From positions 1-45,955 of the IMG/VR virus record IMGVR_UViG_3300034024_000042: a stretch of 45,955 bases of DNA. One strand, written 5' to 3'. The notes beneath the pieces were generated by a model. The model was given only the letters and a program-made list of their open reading frames with translations, did no database searches and was not told where the DNA came from. Positions 23,107-31,973 of this stretch are shown here, piece by piece (position 1 is the stretch's first letter; each line of letters opens with the position of its first letter). Position numbers and translations under genes: made by a program. This DNA comes from a virus.

Positions 23107-24228
23107 ATGGTCCAACTCTGCGACACCATGACCCTAGACCGCTCCGCCCGCATCTGCGCGGACGGCGCGCTGGTCGCCGAGGTGTTCGCCGCCCGTACCG
23201 GGGTGCAGGATTACCTCGGCGCCGAGGTCGATCCGGAAGGTTCGCGCTTCGCCGCCGACAAGGTGGTCAAGGTCTACCGGCCCGAGAGCGAAGTTTTCAA
23301 AGCCGATAGCTTGGCGACGTTCGCTGCGGCGCCGGTGACGATCAATCACCCCGCCGATCCGGTCACCGCCGACAACTGGCGGGGCCTGGGCGTTGGCGAG
23401 ATTAATGGCGACGTGGTGCGCGACGGCCACCGGGTCCGCGTCCCGATCATTGTCCGCGATGCTGCTGCGGTGAAGGCCGCGACCACGACGCACAAGCAGC
23501 TCAGCATGGGCTACGCGACGGACCTCAAGTTCCCTGAGGACGGCAAGCATCCTGACGGCACCGTCTGCGATGCCTACCAGACCAATCTCAAGATCAACCA
23601 CATTGCGCTGGTTCCTGCTGCCCGGGGTGGGCCGGAGCTGCGTGTAGTCGATGAACGCCCCGCCCCATCGGAGAAGACCGCGATGAAGATCAAGATCGGC
23701 GACGCCGAAGTCGATGCGACGAACGGTGAGGCCGTTCGGATCGCTGTCGATGCCCTCAACAGCAAGTACGCCGGCTTGGAGCAGCGCGCGACCGACGCGG
23801 AAACGCAGGTAGCCACGCTGACCACCGAGAAGGCGACCGCCGACGCGAAGGTGACCACGTTGGAGACCCAGCTCGCCGACGCGAAGCTCTCGCCGCAGCA
23901 GTTGCGCGATGCCGCCAAGGCCTATGCGCTCACGGTCGACAAGGCCAAGGCGCTCGGCGTGACCGTCTCCGACGAGATGGACGAGCCGGCCATCATGAAG
24001 GCGGTCGTTGACGCCAAGATCGGCGATGCCGCGAAGGAATGGAGCGACGCCCAGATTGCGGCCTCGTTCGCCACTCTGACGGCCGGCGCCAAGCTTGCCG
24101 ACAGCGTCACCAACATCACTCCCGGCGTCGTCACCGATGCGGAGAACGAGTTTGCCGCTGCCCAGCGCAAGCTTAGCGACCAGCGCCGCAATGCCTGGAA
24201 GACCCCCGCCTCGGCGGCGGCGCAGTAA
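23107..24228 (+). CDS. DUF2213 prohead protease-scaffold protein
   Basis: A 373 aa protein. Residues 1-190 match DUF2213 (FAAAPVTINHPADPVTADNW, QLSMGYATDLKFPEDGKHP, INHIALVPAARGG), the proposed prohead protease. Residues 190-373 are a helical scaffold with coiled coil (QVATLTTEKATADAKVTTLE). An in-frame ATG at 23683 after GGAGAAG could give a separate scaffold-only product, as in lambda C/Nu3. It starts 13 bases after the TA of late element copy 3. Confidence 0.85.
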   Translation: MVQLCDTMTLDRSARICADGALVAEVFAARTGVQDYLGAEVDPEGSRFAADKVVKVYRPESEVFKADSLATFAAAPVTINHPADPVTADNWRGLGVGEINGDVVRDGHRVRVPIIVRDAAAVKAATTTHKQLSMGYATDLKFPEDGKHPDGTVCDAYQTNLKINHIALVPAARGGPELRVVDERPAPSEKTAMKIKIGDAEVDATNGEAVRIAVDALNSKYAGLEQRATDAETQVATLTTEKATADAKVTTLETQLADAKLSPQQLRDAAKAYALTVDKAKALGVTVSDEMDEPAIMKAVVDAKIGDAAKEWSDAQIAASFATLTAGAKLADSVTNITPGVVTDAENEFAAAQRKLSDQRRNAWKTPASAAAQ

Positions 24229-24240
24229 GGAGCGCACGAA

Positions 24241-24702
24241 ATGGGCATCACCATCCAGAGCAGCTACGCCGAAGACTACGCCAAAGGGTTCCCGGGCCTG
24301 GTCGCAAACGGCGAAACCAGCAATCGCATCAGCCGTACCGTCGAGGATGCCGCTGGCATCGCGTTTGGTAAGGCGGTGTTCCGCGGCGCGGGCGACCACG
24401 GGGTCACCGCAACGCCGGCAGCGAACACCTTCATGGGTGTCACGATCGCCGATGTGGGCGTCCTTCCGGCGATTATCGGCGGCGACGTCGACGAGTACCC
24501 GCAGTACGCGACGGCGGGCATCCTCAACGAGGGGTGCATCTACGTCACGGTCGGCGAAGACGTGACCGATGGGGCGGCGGCTTACGTCACCTCCGGCGGC
24601 GCGTTCGTCGACACCTCGACCAGCAACACCGCCATCCCGGCGGTCTTCGATGAAACCGTGGCGAGCGGCGGCATCTGCCGTCTGCGCGTGCGTCGTTCGT
24701 AA
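24241..24702 (+). CDS. capsid decoration/cement-like protein
   Basis: A 153 aa beta-rich protein (GDHGVTATPAANTFMGVTIA, GGDVDEYPQYATAGILNEGC, YVTVGEDVTDGAAAYVTSGG) of the type found between protease and major capsid genes; it resembles phage structural cement proteins. It would stabilise the mature shell. The ATG has AAGGAG upstream. Confidence 0.75.
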   Translation: MGITIQSSYAEDYAKGFPGLVANGETSNRISRTVEDAAGIAFGKAVFRGAGDHGVTATPAANTFMGVTIADVGVLPAIIGGDVDEYPQYATAGILNEGCIYVTVGEDVTDGAAAYVTSGGAFVDTSTSNTAIPAVFDETVASGGICRLRVRRS

Positions 24703-24715
24703 GGGGGAAATGCAA

Positions 24716-25645
24716 ATGAACGGCCAGATTTTCGCAGATGCGCAGACTGCCATCGGGTTCGCCCGGCCGGCGCTCTACCGCATGCACGCAACGGTATTCG
24801 AAGAGCGCTATCCGGCCTTCGATTACGCTCGCCTGATTCCCGTCAATGAGGACGGCGATCTGTGGGACGTCGGAACGATCGTGTCCTCGCTGACCGGTCC
24901 GGTCGGGAAGGCTGAATACATCTCGGCGAAGGGTTTCGACATTCCCAATGTCGGCACCCAGATGTCGCAGGGGACCAGCAACTTCCACCTGGCCGGCGCC
25001 GGGTACGAAGTTACGCTGCAGGAGGTCAATCGGGCCTCGCGCATGGGCGTCGATCTGCCGGACCGTGACGCCTCGGCGGCGCGCAAGGTGATGGAGAAGT
25101 TCATCTACGATCGCGCCATGTCAGGCTCGACCGAGAAGGGCTTCACCGGCCTGCTCAACAATGCAGGTGTTCCCACGGCTAGCGCTCCCACGGGCGGCTG
25201 GGCATCAGCCACTCCCGACCAACAGCTCGCGGACGTGAACGCGGTTCTGACCGACGTTTACACCAACTCGAAAGAGACCGAGCTGGCTGACACCCTGCTG
25301 TTGCCGACGTCGCGCTTCCTCTCGGCGTCGACCGCTCGCATCACCGACGCGAATGTCACGGTGCTGGCGTTCCTGCAGCAGAACAACGCCTACACGGCGG
25401 TGTCGGGGCAGCCGCTCAACATCATGCCAGCGCGTGAGCTTGAGACGGCAGGCGCGGGCGCTACCAAGCGCATGGTCGCTTATGCTCGCAATCCGGGCGT
25501 GCTGGAATTCTTCCTGCCCGGCTCGCCGACGTTCATGCCGCCGCACCCGCTCTCGTCGCTCGCCTATCGCGTCGATGGGATCATGAACGTCGGTCAGACC
25601 GAAATCTATCGCCCCAAGGGCGTTAGCTACCGCGATGGGATTTAA
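24716..25645 (+). CDS. major capsid protein (DUF2184-like)
   Basis: A 309 aa HK97-fold type major capsid. Features include the ERYPAFDYARLIPVNEDGDL start region, FHLAGAGYEVTLQEVNRASR, DRAMSGSTEKGFTGLLNN and a C-terminal FMPPHPLSSLAYRVDGI. It lies between the cement and connector genes. ATG 24716 is nine bases after a GGGGG; ATG 24710 two codons earlier is possible. Confidence 0.88.
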   Translation: MNGQIFADAQTAIGFARPALYRMHATVFEERYPAFDYARLIPVNEDGDLWDVGTIVSSLTGPVGKAEYISAKGFDIPNVGTQMSQGTSNFHLAGAGYEVTLQEVNRASRMGVDLPDRDASAARKVMEKFIYDRAMSGSTEKGFTGLLNNAGVPTASAPTGGWASATPDQQLADVNAVLTDVYTNSKETELADTLLLPTSRFLSASTARITDANVTVLAFLQQNNAYTAVSGQPLNIMPARELETAGAGATKRMVAYARNPGVLEFFLPGSPTFMPPHPLSSLAYRVDGIMNVGQTEIYRPKGVSYRDGI

Positions 25646-25648
25646 GCC

Positions 25649-25936
25649 ATGAAGACGCTCACGAACTACACCGCAGGCGCCCGGGGCATCAACTTGAAGA
25701 GCGGCGGCACACGCTGGCTTGAGCCTGGCGAGACCGCAGAGATCGATCCGAAAGAGATCGTCGGCCCGCTTCCCGACCTCGGCAAGAAAGCCGACCAGGC
25801 TGCGGCAGATACCGGCGAAGTCGATGCTCTGCGCTCCCAGGTCGATAGCCTGACCACGCAGCTCGCGGACTCTGCCACGGCCAACACCGCCCTCCTCCAA
25901 GAGGTCGAGGCACTGAAGGCGGCCGCGAAGAAGTAG
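25649..25936 (+). CDS. small structural-region protein with coiled coil (95 aa)
   Basis: A 95 aa protein. The N-terminal half is beta-like (GARGINLKSGGTRWLEPGET) and the C-terminal half is a coiled coil (VDALRSQVDSLTTQLADS). It is placed directly after the major capsid gene. It may be a minor head or head-tail protein; family not certain. Confidence 0.65.
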   Translation: MKTLTNYTAGARGINLKSGGTRWLEPGETAEIDPKEIVGPLPDLGKKADQAAADTGEVDALRSQVDSLTTQLADSATANTALLQEVEALKAAAKK

Positions 25937-25960
25937 CCCCGGCATCAGCAGGGGGAAGCG

Positions 25961-25997
25961 GGGCCGCTCTGCTCTCGGGCGGGCGGCCCTAGTTTTT
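25961..25997 (+). terminator. intrinsic terminator after the head genes
   Basis: GGGCCGC (25961-25967) pairs with GCGGCCC (25983-25989), followed by TAGTTTTT. The 15-base loop makes it weaker than the 19140 terminator. It probably lowers expression of the genes after the major capsid. Confidence 0.6.
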
Positions 25998-26011
25998 AGG
26001 GAAGATCGACG

Positions 26012-26452
26012 ATGTCCAAGGGCGATACATTCGAGAATGATTGGCTGAAGCTGATCTTCCAGGCGACGGCGATCGCAAACCTGGCGGATAATGCTGGGAG
26101 CTCGCCGCTAACCAATCTCTACGTCGCCCTCCACACAGCCGACCCGGGGGAGAGCGGCTCGCAGACGACCAGCGAGTGCAATTACACCAGCTATGCTCGT
26201 GTTGCAGTCGCGCGGAGCGCTGGTGGATGGACGGTCACGGCTAATAGCGTCTCGCCAGCAGCCAACATCGACTTCCCGAATCCGACGAATGCCACCAACC
26301 TTCCGCAGACAGCCACGCACTTCAGCATTGGCACCGCGGCATCCGGTGCAGGCAAGGTGCTCTACAAGGGCGCGCTGTCTCCGACCATCGTGATCAGCAA
26401 CACGGGCGTTACGCCCCGCGTCGGTACGGGCACGACCATCACTGAAGACTGA
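26012..26452 (+). CDS. phage structural protein, tail-fibre-annotated family (146 aa)
   Basis: A 146 aa protein of a common phage family (WLKLIFQATAIANLADNAGS, LYVALHTADPGESGSQTTSE, YARVAVARSAGGWTV) often labelled tail fibre or virion protein without direct evidence. Its compact beta-rich sequence suggests a capsid- or tail-exposed protein. A GGGAAG lies upstream. Confidence 0.75.
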   Translation: MSKGDTFENDWLKLIFQATAIANLADNAGSSPLTNLYVALHTADPGESGSQTTSECNYTSYARVAVARSAGGWTVTANSVSPAANIDFPNPTNATNLPQTATHFSIGTAASGAGKVLYKGALSPTIVISNTGVTPRVGTGTTITED

Positions 26453-26474
26453 TTTAACCCCGGGAGCCTAAATC

Positions 26475-28625
26475 ATGGCCTACGCCGGCCCTACCTATGT
26501 AGGCGCCTCGACGGGGGTAGGCGGAACGGGTGCGGTAAGCCCCGATTTCAGCGCGAGTGGCCGTACAGCCGGCGACTGGCTGATCCTTGCGGTCGTCGCC
26601 GCGAACCAGGCAATCACGGCCCCGGCCGGCTGGACCGAAGTCCCTACCGTCAGCCCGCAATCGCAGGGCACGGCGGCAGCGATCGGCGGCATCCGGCTTG
26701 CCGTTTTTACGAAGGTCTCGAACGGCACCGAGACGACCGTATCAGTCGCCGATAGCGGGGATCATACTTACGCTGCCGGCTTGGTGGTTCGCCCCTCGGG
26801 GACAGCCACTGAACTGGTCATCCACAAAAGCGCGGGCAAGACTGCGGCGGCGGGAACGGCGCACACCGCAAATGCCGTGACGACCACGATCGCCAACGCG
26901 CTCATCGTCAACATTTTCGGCACTGACCGCGACAGTGCGGGGCCAAGCTACAGCGCGCTTACCAATGCCGGGCTAACCAACCTCACCGAACGGCACGACG
27001 CGGGCACAACTTCGGGTGTCGGTTCGGGCATCATGCTCGCGACTGGCGAGAAGGAAACGGCGGGTGCCGTATCCGCCACGGCTTCGACCAGTGCCGCGAG
27101 CGTAGTTTACAACGCCATCACGCTGGCATTCGTCAACGTCACGCCGTGGACCTGGACCACGCGGAACCTGACTGCGGCGTTCGATGCCTTCGAGGGCACG
27201 GGTTACTCCAACGGCGTGATGGGCTCGATCAGCGGGCAGCCTGTTAGCGGGCAAACCCTTGGAGGCTTCGTCAGTAACGGGCCTTTTAATCCCGGCTCGG
27301 GGAACATCGACGTTTACTTCAGCGGCGATACCAGCGCCTTTACACTGCCTGATCTGACCATCGGCGGAACACCGATTACGTTTTCGACGGCCAGAGGCGT
27401 CTACAACGGTTCCGTCACTTCCTATTCCAAGCTGGCCACTGGGTTCAATTTTACTGCCAGCAACGTCTATTCGATTGCCGCAGGCAGCACTGCGGTCTCA
27501 GGGACCGGCAGCGCATCCGGCGTCGCTGCGGTTACGGGACAGGGTTCGGCTGTCGGGTCCGGCGCCGGCTCATCTGGTGGCGCAGGGACGGCTGCTGGCA
27601 CTGGCTTGGCGATTGGCGCAGCGAGTGGTGCTGCCAGTGCAACGGGAGCCGTGGCAGGCGCGGCATCCTCGATTGCTCGGGGCGTCGGTACAAGCAACGG
27701 CGCCGCACAAGTGTTAGGATCGGGCGACGAACTATCGACGCTCACGGGGAATGGTAGCGCAGGCGGCAGTGCGGCCGTCCAGGGTGCCGGTCAGGCCATT
27801 GTAAGGACCGATGGCACCGCAAATGGCACCGGGGCGGCCTCAGGGAGCGGTGAGGCTCCCATGGCTGCTGCAGGGGCCGCTCAAGGCGCTGCTGAGGCTC
27901 TTGGCGCGGGTGCCTCTACATGGTCCGCCATCGGCACCGCGCTGGGCCTATCGACTGTCAGTGGCCAGGCTGGGTCGTTTGCGAGGGCGTCCGGCGAGTC
28001 CGTTGGCTCTGCGAACGCACAGGGCGCAGGCGCAGCGGTCGCAACCGGCAACGGTGCCGTCTCTGGCGCGGCCTTCACTTCAGGTGTGGCTGACGACCTG
28101 AGCACCCGAACTGGCGACGGGTCTGCCTCGGGCGAGGGGCAGGTCGCAGGCCAAGGGGCCGCGATCGTCGTCGCCCAGGGCGCTGCAATATCGTTTGCCG
28201 ATGTTGAAGGCCGCGGTGCCGCTGTCGCTGAGGCTGTCGGAGGTGTCGTTGGAACCGCCGATGCACATGGCGTCGGGGGAGATGTTTCGACCGCGATAGG
28301 TCAGGCGGCGGGTGCTGCTGCGGTCAGCGGTCAAGGCAAGGGCGACACTTCCGAAGGCAACGGTGAAGCTGCAGGCGGCTCAACGGTCACGGGCGTTGGA
28401 CACACCGTTATTGGTTCAACGGGCAGTTGCGCTGGCTTCTCGCTAGTTATTGGAAGAGGCGCCGCACTTTATCCGGCATCCCCAGGTCGCACCGCGAACG
28501 ACAATCGACCCGAGCGGACCAGCGCCACGGTAGCTGTCTCGCGCATCGCAACGGCGGCTAGACCACGCTCCGCGGCGACGGCGGTAACGAGCCGCACGGC
28601 GGCGAGCGTAAGGCAATCTCGATGA
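26475..28625 (+). CDS. large Gly/Ala-rich repetitive virion protein (716 aa)
   Basis: A 716 aa protein. Residues 1-330 look like a folded beta domain (DWLILAVVAANQAITAPAGW). From about 335 to 670 it is made of degenerate glycine/alanine/serine repeats of roughly 18-24 residues (GTGSASGVAAVTGQGSAVGS and relatives), resembling a fibrous or beta-solenoid stalk. The last 45 residues are basic and low-complexity; they include late element copy 4 in the coding sequence. Probably a head or tail fibre. Confidence 0.75.
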   Translation: MAYAGPTYVGASTGVGGTGAVSPDFSASGRTAGDWLILAVVAANQAITAPAGWTEVPTVSPQSQGTAAAIGGIRLAVFTKVSNGTETTVSVADSGDHTYAAGLVVRPSGTATELVIHKSAGKTAAAGTAHTANAVTTTIANALIVNIFGTDRDSAGPSYSALTNAGLTNLTERHDAGTTSGVGSGIMLATGEKETAGAVSATASTSAASVVYNAITLAFVNVTPWTWTTRNLTAAFDAFEGTGYSNGVMGSISGQPVSGQTLGGFVSNGPFNPGSGNIDVYFSGDTSAFTLPDLTIGGTPITFSTARGVYNGSVTSYSKLATGFNFTASNVYSIAAGSTAVSGTGSASGVAAVTGQGSAVGSGAGSSGGAGTAAGTGLAIGAASGAASATGAVAGAASSIARGVGTSNGAAQVLGSGDELSTLTGNGSAGGSAAVQGAGQAIVRTDGTANGTGAASGSGEAPMAAAGAAQGAAEALGAGASTWSAIGTALGLSTVSGQAGSFARASGESVGSANAQGAGAAVATGNGAVSGAAFTSGVADDLSTRTGDGSASGEGQVAGQGAAIVVAQGAAISFADVEGRGAAVAEAVGGVVGTADAHGVGGDVSTAIGQAAGAAAVSGQGKGDTSEGNGEAAGGSTVTGVGHTVIGSTGSCAGFSLVIGRGAALYPASPGRTANDNRPERTSATVAVSRIATAARPRSAATAVTSRTAASVRQSR
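28576..28589 (+). promoter_or_regulatory. repeated late element, copy 4
   Basis: CGACGGCGGTAACG (first base C) within the 3' end of the repetitive fibre gene. TA follows after 21 bases (TAAGGC at 28609) and the next ATG (28622) 13 bases later. Confidence 0.65.
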
Positions 28626-29236
28626 TCGTCTGGCCCGCCAAAGACCCTGTCGAGGTGCTCGATTTCACGTGGGAAGTGCCGCTCGACGAGGGCGACACGA
28701 TCGCGAGCTTCACGGCGACAGTCACCGCCGGCGCGATCACCAAGGACAACGCCGAGGCGACCGAAAGCGACACCAAGGTCACGGTCTGGCTCTCGGGCGG
28801 GGCCGACGGCGAGGTTGGCATGGTCAATCTAATCGCGATCACCGAGGGCGGGCGCACGTTCCGCGAGTCTGCGGTGCTAGCCGTGGTCGATCGAGCGTCC
28901 GAGCTGCTCGCCAAGTTCCGCTTGCGGTACCCGGCGCTCTCGGCCCTCGCCGATGGTGCGATCGGGTACTGGTTCGGCGAGACGGTCCATATTACGGGCA
29001 ACGACCCGGCGCGGCTCGCCCTTGCCGCCCACCACGCCTCCCTGGGGGCTCCCACGGCCATTCCTGCGGGGGTCACGTCGTTCCGCTCGGGTTCGTTCAG
29101 CGCAACCGTCAGCGATAGCGTGGCGGGCCGCACGGGGCTTTCAGCGACCATCTATGGCTGCGAATATCTCGACCTGATGCGTGGCTTCGCAGGTCCGATA
29201 ATGGCCTGGACGCCGCCCACAGCCGTCTACCCATGA
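28622..29236 (+). CDS. head-tail connector, fibre-tail-adaptor/DUF4054-like (204 aa)
   Basis: A 204 aa protein in two parts. Residues 1-95 (VEVLDFTWEVPLDEGDTIAS ... TEGGRTFRESAVL) are a small beta domain of tail-adaptor type. Residues 95-204 (LLAKFRLRYPALSALADGAI GYWFG) match DUF4054, a head-completion adaptor. The fused order suggests one connector subunit. Confidence 0.75.
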   Translation: MIVWPAKDPVEVLDFTWEVPLDEGDTIASFTATVTAGAITKDNAEATESDTKVTVWLSGGADGEVGMVNLIAITEGGRTFRESAVLAVVDRASELLAKFRLRYPALSALADGAIGYWFGETVHITGNDPARLALAAHHASLGAPTAIPAGVTSFRSGSFSATVSDSVAGRTGLSATIYGCEYLDLMRGFAGPIMAWTPPTAVYP

Positions 29237-29613
29237 GCCTCGAAACGATCTTTGCTGGGCTCGCAACCGGGTTCGCCGAGCAGTTCGGTGCGCCGTATAT
29301 CGAGGCGACGGCTGTCTGGCCGGGCGAGGCGATCAAGGACGCTGGGGGATCGATCACCACCCCCGCGAATCCGGTCACTAAGGCCTGCCGCGCACAGTTC
29401 GACGCCGCGACGCAGGCCATGCGCGCTTCGGAGGGATTCCTTGAGACCGACGTCCGGATCCTCGTGCTCGCGGCGTCGATCGACGGGGCTCTCGATAGCA
29501 ACGCACGGATCATCGTCGCCACTGGCCCTAACGCCGGCACCTGGTCGCTCCTGACCTGCCAGCGCGATCCAGCGGGCATTGGTTACGAGTGCCGCGGGCG
29601 AAGGGTCGGCTGA
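29233..29613 (+). CDS. probable head-closure protein (126 aa)
   Basis: A 126 aa protein (MSLETIFAGLATGFAEQFGA, then DVRILVLAASIDGALDSNAR) between the adaptor and the HK97 gp10-like gene, the usual place of the stopper or head-closure subunit. The size fits. The ATG overlaps the upstream TGA. Assignment rests on order. Confidence 0.6.
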   Translation: MSLETIFAGLATGFAEQFGAPYIEATAVWPGEAIKDAGGSITTPANPVTKACRAQFDAATQAMRASEGFLETDVRILVLAASIDGALDSNARIIVATGPNAGTWSLLTCQRDPAGIGYECRGRRVG

Positions 29614-30026
29614 TGGCACTGAAGGGCGCAGCTCAGCACAAGCGGCGGCTGAAGAACCTCAGCGGCGCCGCTGTCCTGCGTGTCGCGGGCGCGATCGTCT
29701 ACGAGGGTGCGGATACCATCAAAGCCGAGGCCCAGCGGCTGATCTCGGCAGGCAGCGTGTCCGGCAAGGGGCACGTGCCCTCGCGCCCGGGAGAGCCCCC
29801 CAACTTCGATACGGGCGTTCTCAGCGCTCACATCGAAGCCCGGCAAACCGGCCCCGCGAGCGCCGAAGTGGCTAGTCGAGCGCCCTATGCTGCAGCCTTG
29901 GAGTTCGGAACCTCGAAGATGGCCGCCCGTCCCTACATGCGCCCAGCTCGCGACAAGAAGGCGCCCGAGATTCAACGCAAGTTCGTCGAGAAGATGAACA
30001 AGCTCATCAAAGCCTCCGGGAGATAA
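29613..30026 (+). CDS. HK97 gp10-like neck/tail-completion protein
   Basis: A 137 aa protein with the gp10 pattern: basic N-terminal helix, IKAEAQRLISAGSVSGKG, PSRPGEPPNFDTGVLSAHIE, YAAALEFGTSKMAARPYMRP. It would join tail and head. ATG 29613 follows the overlapping upstream stop. Confidence 0.88.
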   Translation: MALKGAAQHKRRLKNLSGAAVLRVAGAIVYEGADTIKAEAQRLISAGSVSGKGHVPSRPGEPPNFDTGVLSAHIEARQTGPASAEVASRAPYAAALEFGTSKMAARPYMRPARDKKAPEIQRKFVEKMNKLIKASGR

Positions 30027-30029
30027 CCG

Positions 30030-30338
30030 ATGCAGACGATTACCCTACCCCGCCCGTGGACCTACCGCACGCCCCAGACGACCATCGACTATCCCGCTGG
30101 GGAGCACGCGGTGTTCAAGTACGTCGCCGACGCGGCCGAGAACGAAGGCGCGTTGGGCGAAGAGCCGGCAACCGTGCCCGGTCCGCTCGACCAGTCGGTG
30201 CCGGAGCTCGAATCCTACCTCGATGGCGTGGATGACCTGGGCGAGATCGTCGCGCTGATCGATGCCGAAGAGAAGGGCAAGACCCGCAAGGGGGCGCTCG
30301 ATGCCCTACGTGCCCGAAAGGCTGCTCTGGAAGCGTGA
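30030..30338 (+). CDS. hypothetical structural-region protein (102 aa)
   Basis: An acidic 102 aa protein (TLPRPWTYRTPQTTIDYPAG at the start, DDLGEIVALIDAEEKGKTRK near the end). It sits between neck protein genes. It may bind another neck component. Family not recognised. Confidence 0.65.
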   Translation: MQTITLPRPWTYRTPQTTIDYPAGEHAVFKYVADAAENEGALGEEPATVPGPLDQSVPELESYLDGVDDLGEIVALIDAEEKGKTRKGALDALRARKAALEA

Positions 30339-30778
30339 CCGCGCCGACGGAACTTCAACGGCTGGCCCGGCGAGCGCTGCTAACCCGGGCGAAGGCCACC
30401 GGCGCATTGACCGCGCTGGTGCCGGCGCCGAGCATTGCGCCCGACGCCGAGGTGCCGTGGCCTAAGATCAGCATTGAAGCGCCCCGAGCCCTGCCATTGC
30501 GATCGGCTTGCGTGCGCGGGGCTAGCGTGGCGTTCGACGTTCATGCCTTCGCTGGCCCGCGTGAGGTGGCTCAGCAGGTCGTCGAGACGGGCTACGATCA
30601 CGCCTCGCGCATCGGTGCTGCGATCGAGACCGCCTTCGCCGACAACCGCATCACGCTCGAAGACGGCGCCGTGTGCAAGATCGAGTTCAGCGATGCCAAC
30701 CTGCTTCGCGACGGTGAACCCGACGCATGGCATTGGTTCGGTCAACTCAATTGCCGGGTGCTCGCCGAGGCGGTATAG
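30335..30778 (+). CDS. DUF3168-like tail terminator/completion protein
   Basis: A 147 aa protein with the DUF3168 layout: N-terminal helix (LQRLARRALLTRAKATGALT), VPWPKISIEAPRALPLRSAC, then VAFDVHAFAGPREVAQQVVE and DAWHWFGQLNCRVLAE. It would close the tail tube end. GTG start overlapping the upstream stop. Confidence 0.8.
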   Translation: MTAPTELQRLARRALLTRAKATGALTALVPAPSIAPDAEVPWPKISIEAPRALPLRSACVRGASVAFDVHAFAGPREVAQQVVETGYDHASRIGAAIETAFADNRITLEDGAVCKIEFSDANLLRDGEPDAWHWFGQLNCRVLAEAV

Positions 30779-30785
30779 CCGCTGC

Positions 30786-31055
30786 GTGCACTCCGACACC
30801 GACGCTCCTGACGACGATCCGCCGGATCCGCCTATCGACCTTGCGATGGTGTTGATCGCCGAGCTGCACCGAGCTGGACTGTTCAAGGGCGACAACCTCG
30901 AAAACATGGCGCGCCGGCTGCGCGAGGCCGACTTGCCAGACTTGGCCGATAGGGTGGAAGCGCTCCCCCTCTCCAATCTGTTCGACAGCCCGGAGATGCG
31001 CCGCAGCACGATGCACTCTGTGACGGCGGTAACGGCTCCAACCGACGAGACGTAG
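30786..31055 (+). CDS. small acidic hypothetical protein (89 aa)
   Basis: An 89 aa GTG-started frame, acidic and proline-rich at first (DTDAPDDDPPDPPIDL), then helical (AMVLIAELHRAGLFKGDNLE, ADLPDLADRVEALPLSNLF). Its C-terminal coding sequence includes late element copy 5. Function unknown. Confidence 0.6.
   Translation: MHSDTDAPDDDPPDPPIDLAMVLIAELHRAGLFKGDNLENMARRLREADLPDLADRVEALPLSNLFDSPEMRRSTMHSVTAVTAPTDET
31021..31034 (+). promoter_or_regulatory. repeated late element, copy 5
   Basis: TGACGGCGGTAACG. TA (TAGCAC) follows after 20 bases at 31053. The tail tube ATG is 36 bases beyond and has GGAGAAG, so this copy would give a normal short leader. Confidence 0.65.
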
Positions 31056-31088
31056 CACTTCCCGCGAGTTCCACGCGCGGAGAAGCGA

Positions 31089-31535
31089 ATGTCTGTTCCC
31101 AACGAGAGCGATTTCGCCCTTATCAAGGTCGGCGACGGCGAGACCGTCGAAGCCTTCACCGCCATCTGCGGCATCGAAGGCGTCTCGATCAACCGCACCG
31201 CCAATACGCAAGACCGCGCGCGCCGCGACTGCGCCAAGCCTGGCAAGCCCGCCGTCCGCCGCTCGAAGACCGTCTCGAAGCAGATGGACATCTCCGGCAC
31301 CGGCGGCGTCGACAAGGCCAACATCGCCGCGTTCGACGCCGCGCTGGGTGTCGTGAAGAACTACAAGGTCGAGCTGTACCAGTACGATGGCACCGACACG
31401 GGCGACTTGATGGGCACCTTCTCGGGCGCGTTCAACCTCACGTCCGCGAACATGAACCTCGATGCCAACGGCGACAGCTCCGGCGAGATCAACCTCGCCT
31501 CGGACGGCACCTGGACTTGGGTCGCCGCGTCCTAA
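31089..31535 (+). CDS. major tail tube protein
   Basis: A 148 aa protein of the siphophage tail tube type (ESDFALIKVGDGETVEAFTA, VSKQMDISGTGGVDKANIAA, NLTSANMNLDANGDSSGEIN). It stands before the frameshifted chaperones and tape measure, the expected order. GGAGAAG precedes the ATG. Confidence 0.85.
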   Translation: MSVPNESDFALIKVGDGETVEAFTAICGIEGVSINRTANTQDRARRDCAKPGKPAVRRSKTVSKQMDISGTGGVDKANIAAFDAALGVVKNYKVELYQYDGTDTGDLMGTFSGAFNLTSANMNLDANGDSSGEINLASDGTWTWVAAS

Positions 31536-31538
31536 GTC

Positions 31539-31973
31539 GTGTCCGAGACTGCGCTAACTGCGGGATTCGCGGACGGTAGCTACCGCTTCTGGCTCCCAAT
31601 GCCCCGCGTCATCGCGGTGGAGCGCGAGATCGGCGGTTCAATCCTGGCCCTGTTCTACAATCTCGGTGAAGGGCTCGGCCAGGCGATGGGCGAGACGGTG
31701 CTGGCCGCGCCTTCCGCCGCGACCCTCAAGCAATGTCATTCGGTCATCCGCAACGCGCTGATCGGTGGGAACGAGGGCCGCGTCGACGGCGAGGAGATCG
31801 CGGTCGGCGACACGCTCGGCCTCGAACTTGTAGAGACCTATTGCTACCCCGCCCGCCCTGCGATGCATGACCTAGCCCTTGCTTGGCAGATCCTGCGCGC
31901 AGCAGTTTACGGGGTGCAGCTGCCCGAAGGCTCAAAAAAAAAGGAAGCCGAGGAGAGCCCCGTAGCTTCGTAA
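31539..31973 (+). CDS. tail assembly chaperone, GTA-type, upstream (G-like) product
   Basis: A 144 aa protein (FADGSYRFWLPMPRVIAVER, EIGGSILALFYNLGEGLGQA) of the gene-transfer-agent tail chaperone family. GTG start. Near its end lies A9 (31934-31942), a -1 slippery run; ribosomes shifting there would continue into 32140. The unshifted product ends KKKEAEESPVAS. Confidence 0.85.
   Translation: MSETALTAGFADGSYRFWLPMPRVIAVEREIGGSILALFYNLGEGLGQAMGETVLAAPSAATLKQCHSVIRNALIGGNEGRVDGEEIAVGDTLGLELVETYCYPARPAMHDLALAWQILRAAVYGVQLPEGSKKKEAEESPVAS

Noticed and set aside
23134-24753. A 539-codon open frame on the minus strand opposite the DUF2213 and cement genes
   Set aside because: It is antisense to two well-supported head genes, has shadow-like composition rich in Arg, Gly and Val, and no ribosome site or family match. 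Long antisense frames are common in GC-rich DNA.
27480-28500. Regularly spaced repeats considered as a CRISPR-like or DNA repeat array
   Set aside because: Similarity is at protein level (Gly/Ala pattern) and degenerate in DNA; there are no identical repeats with spacers.
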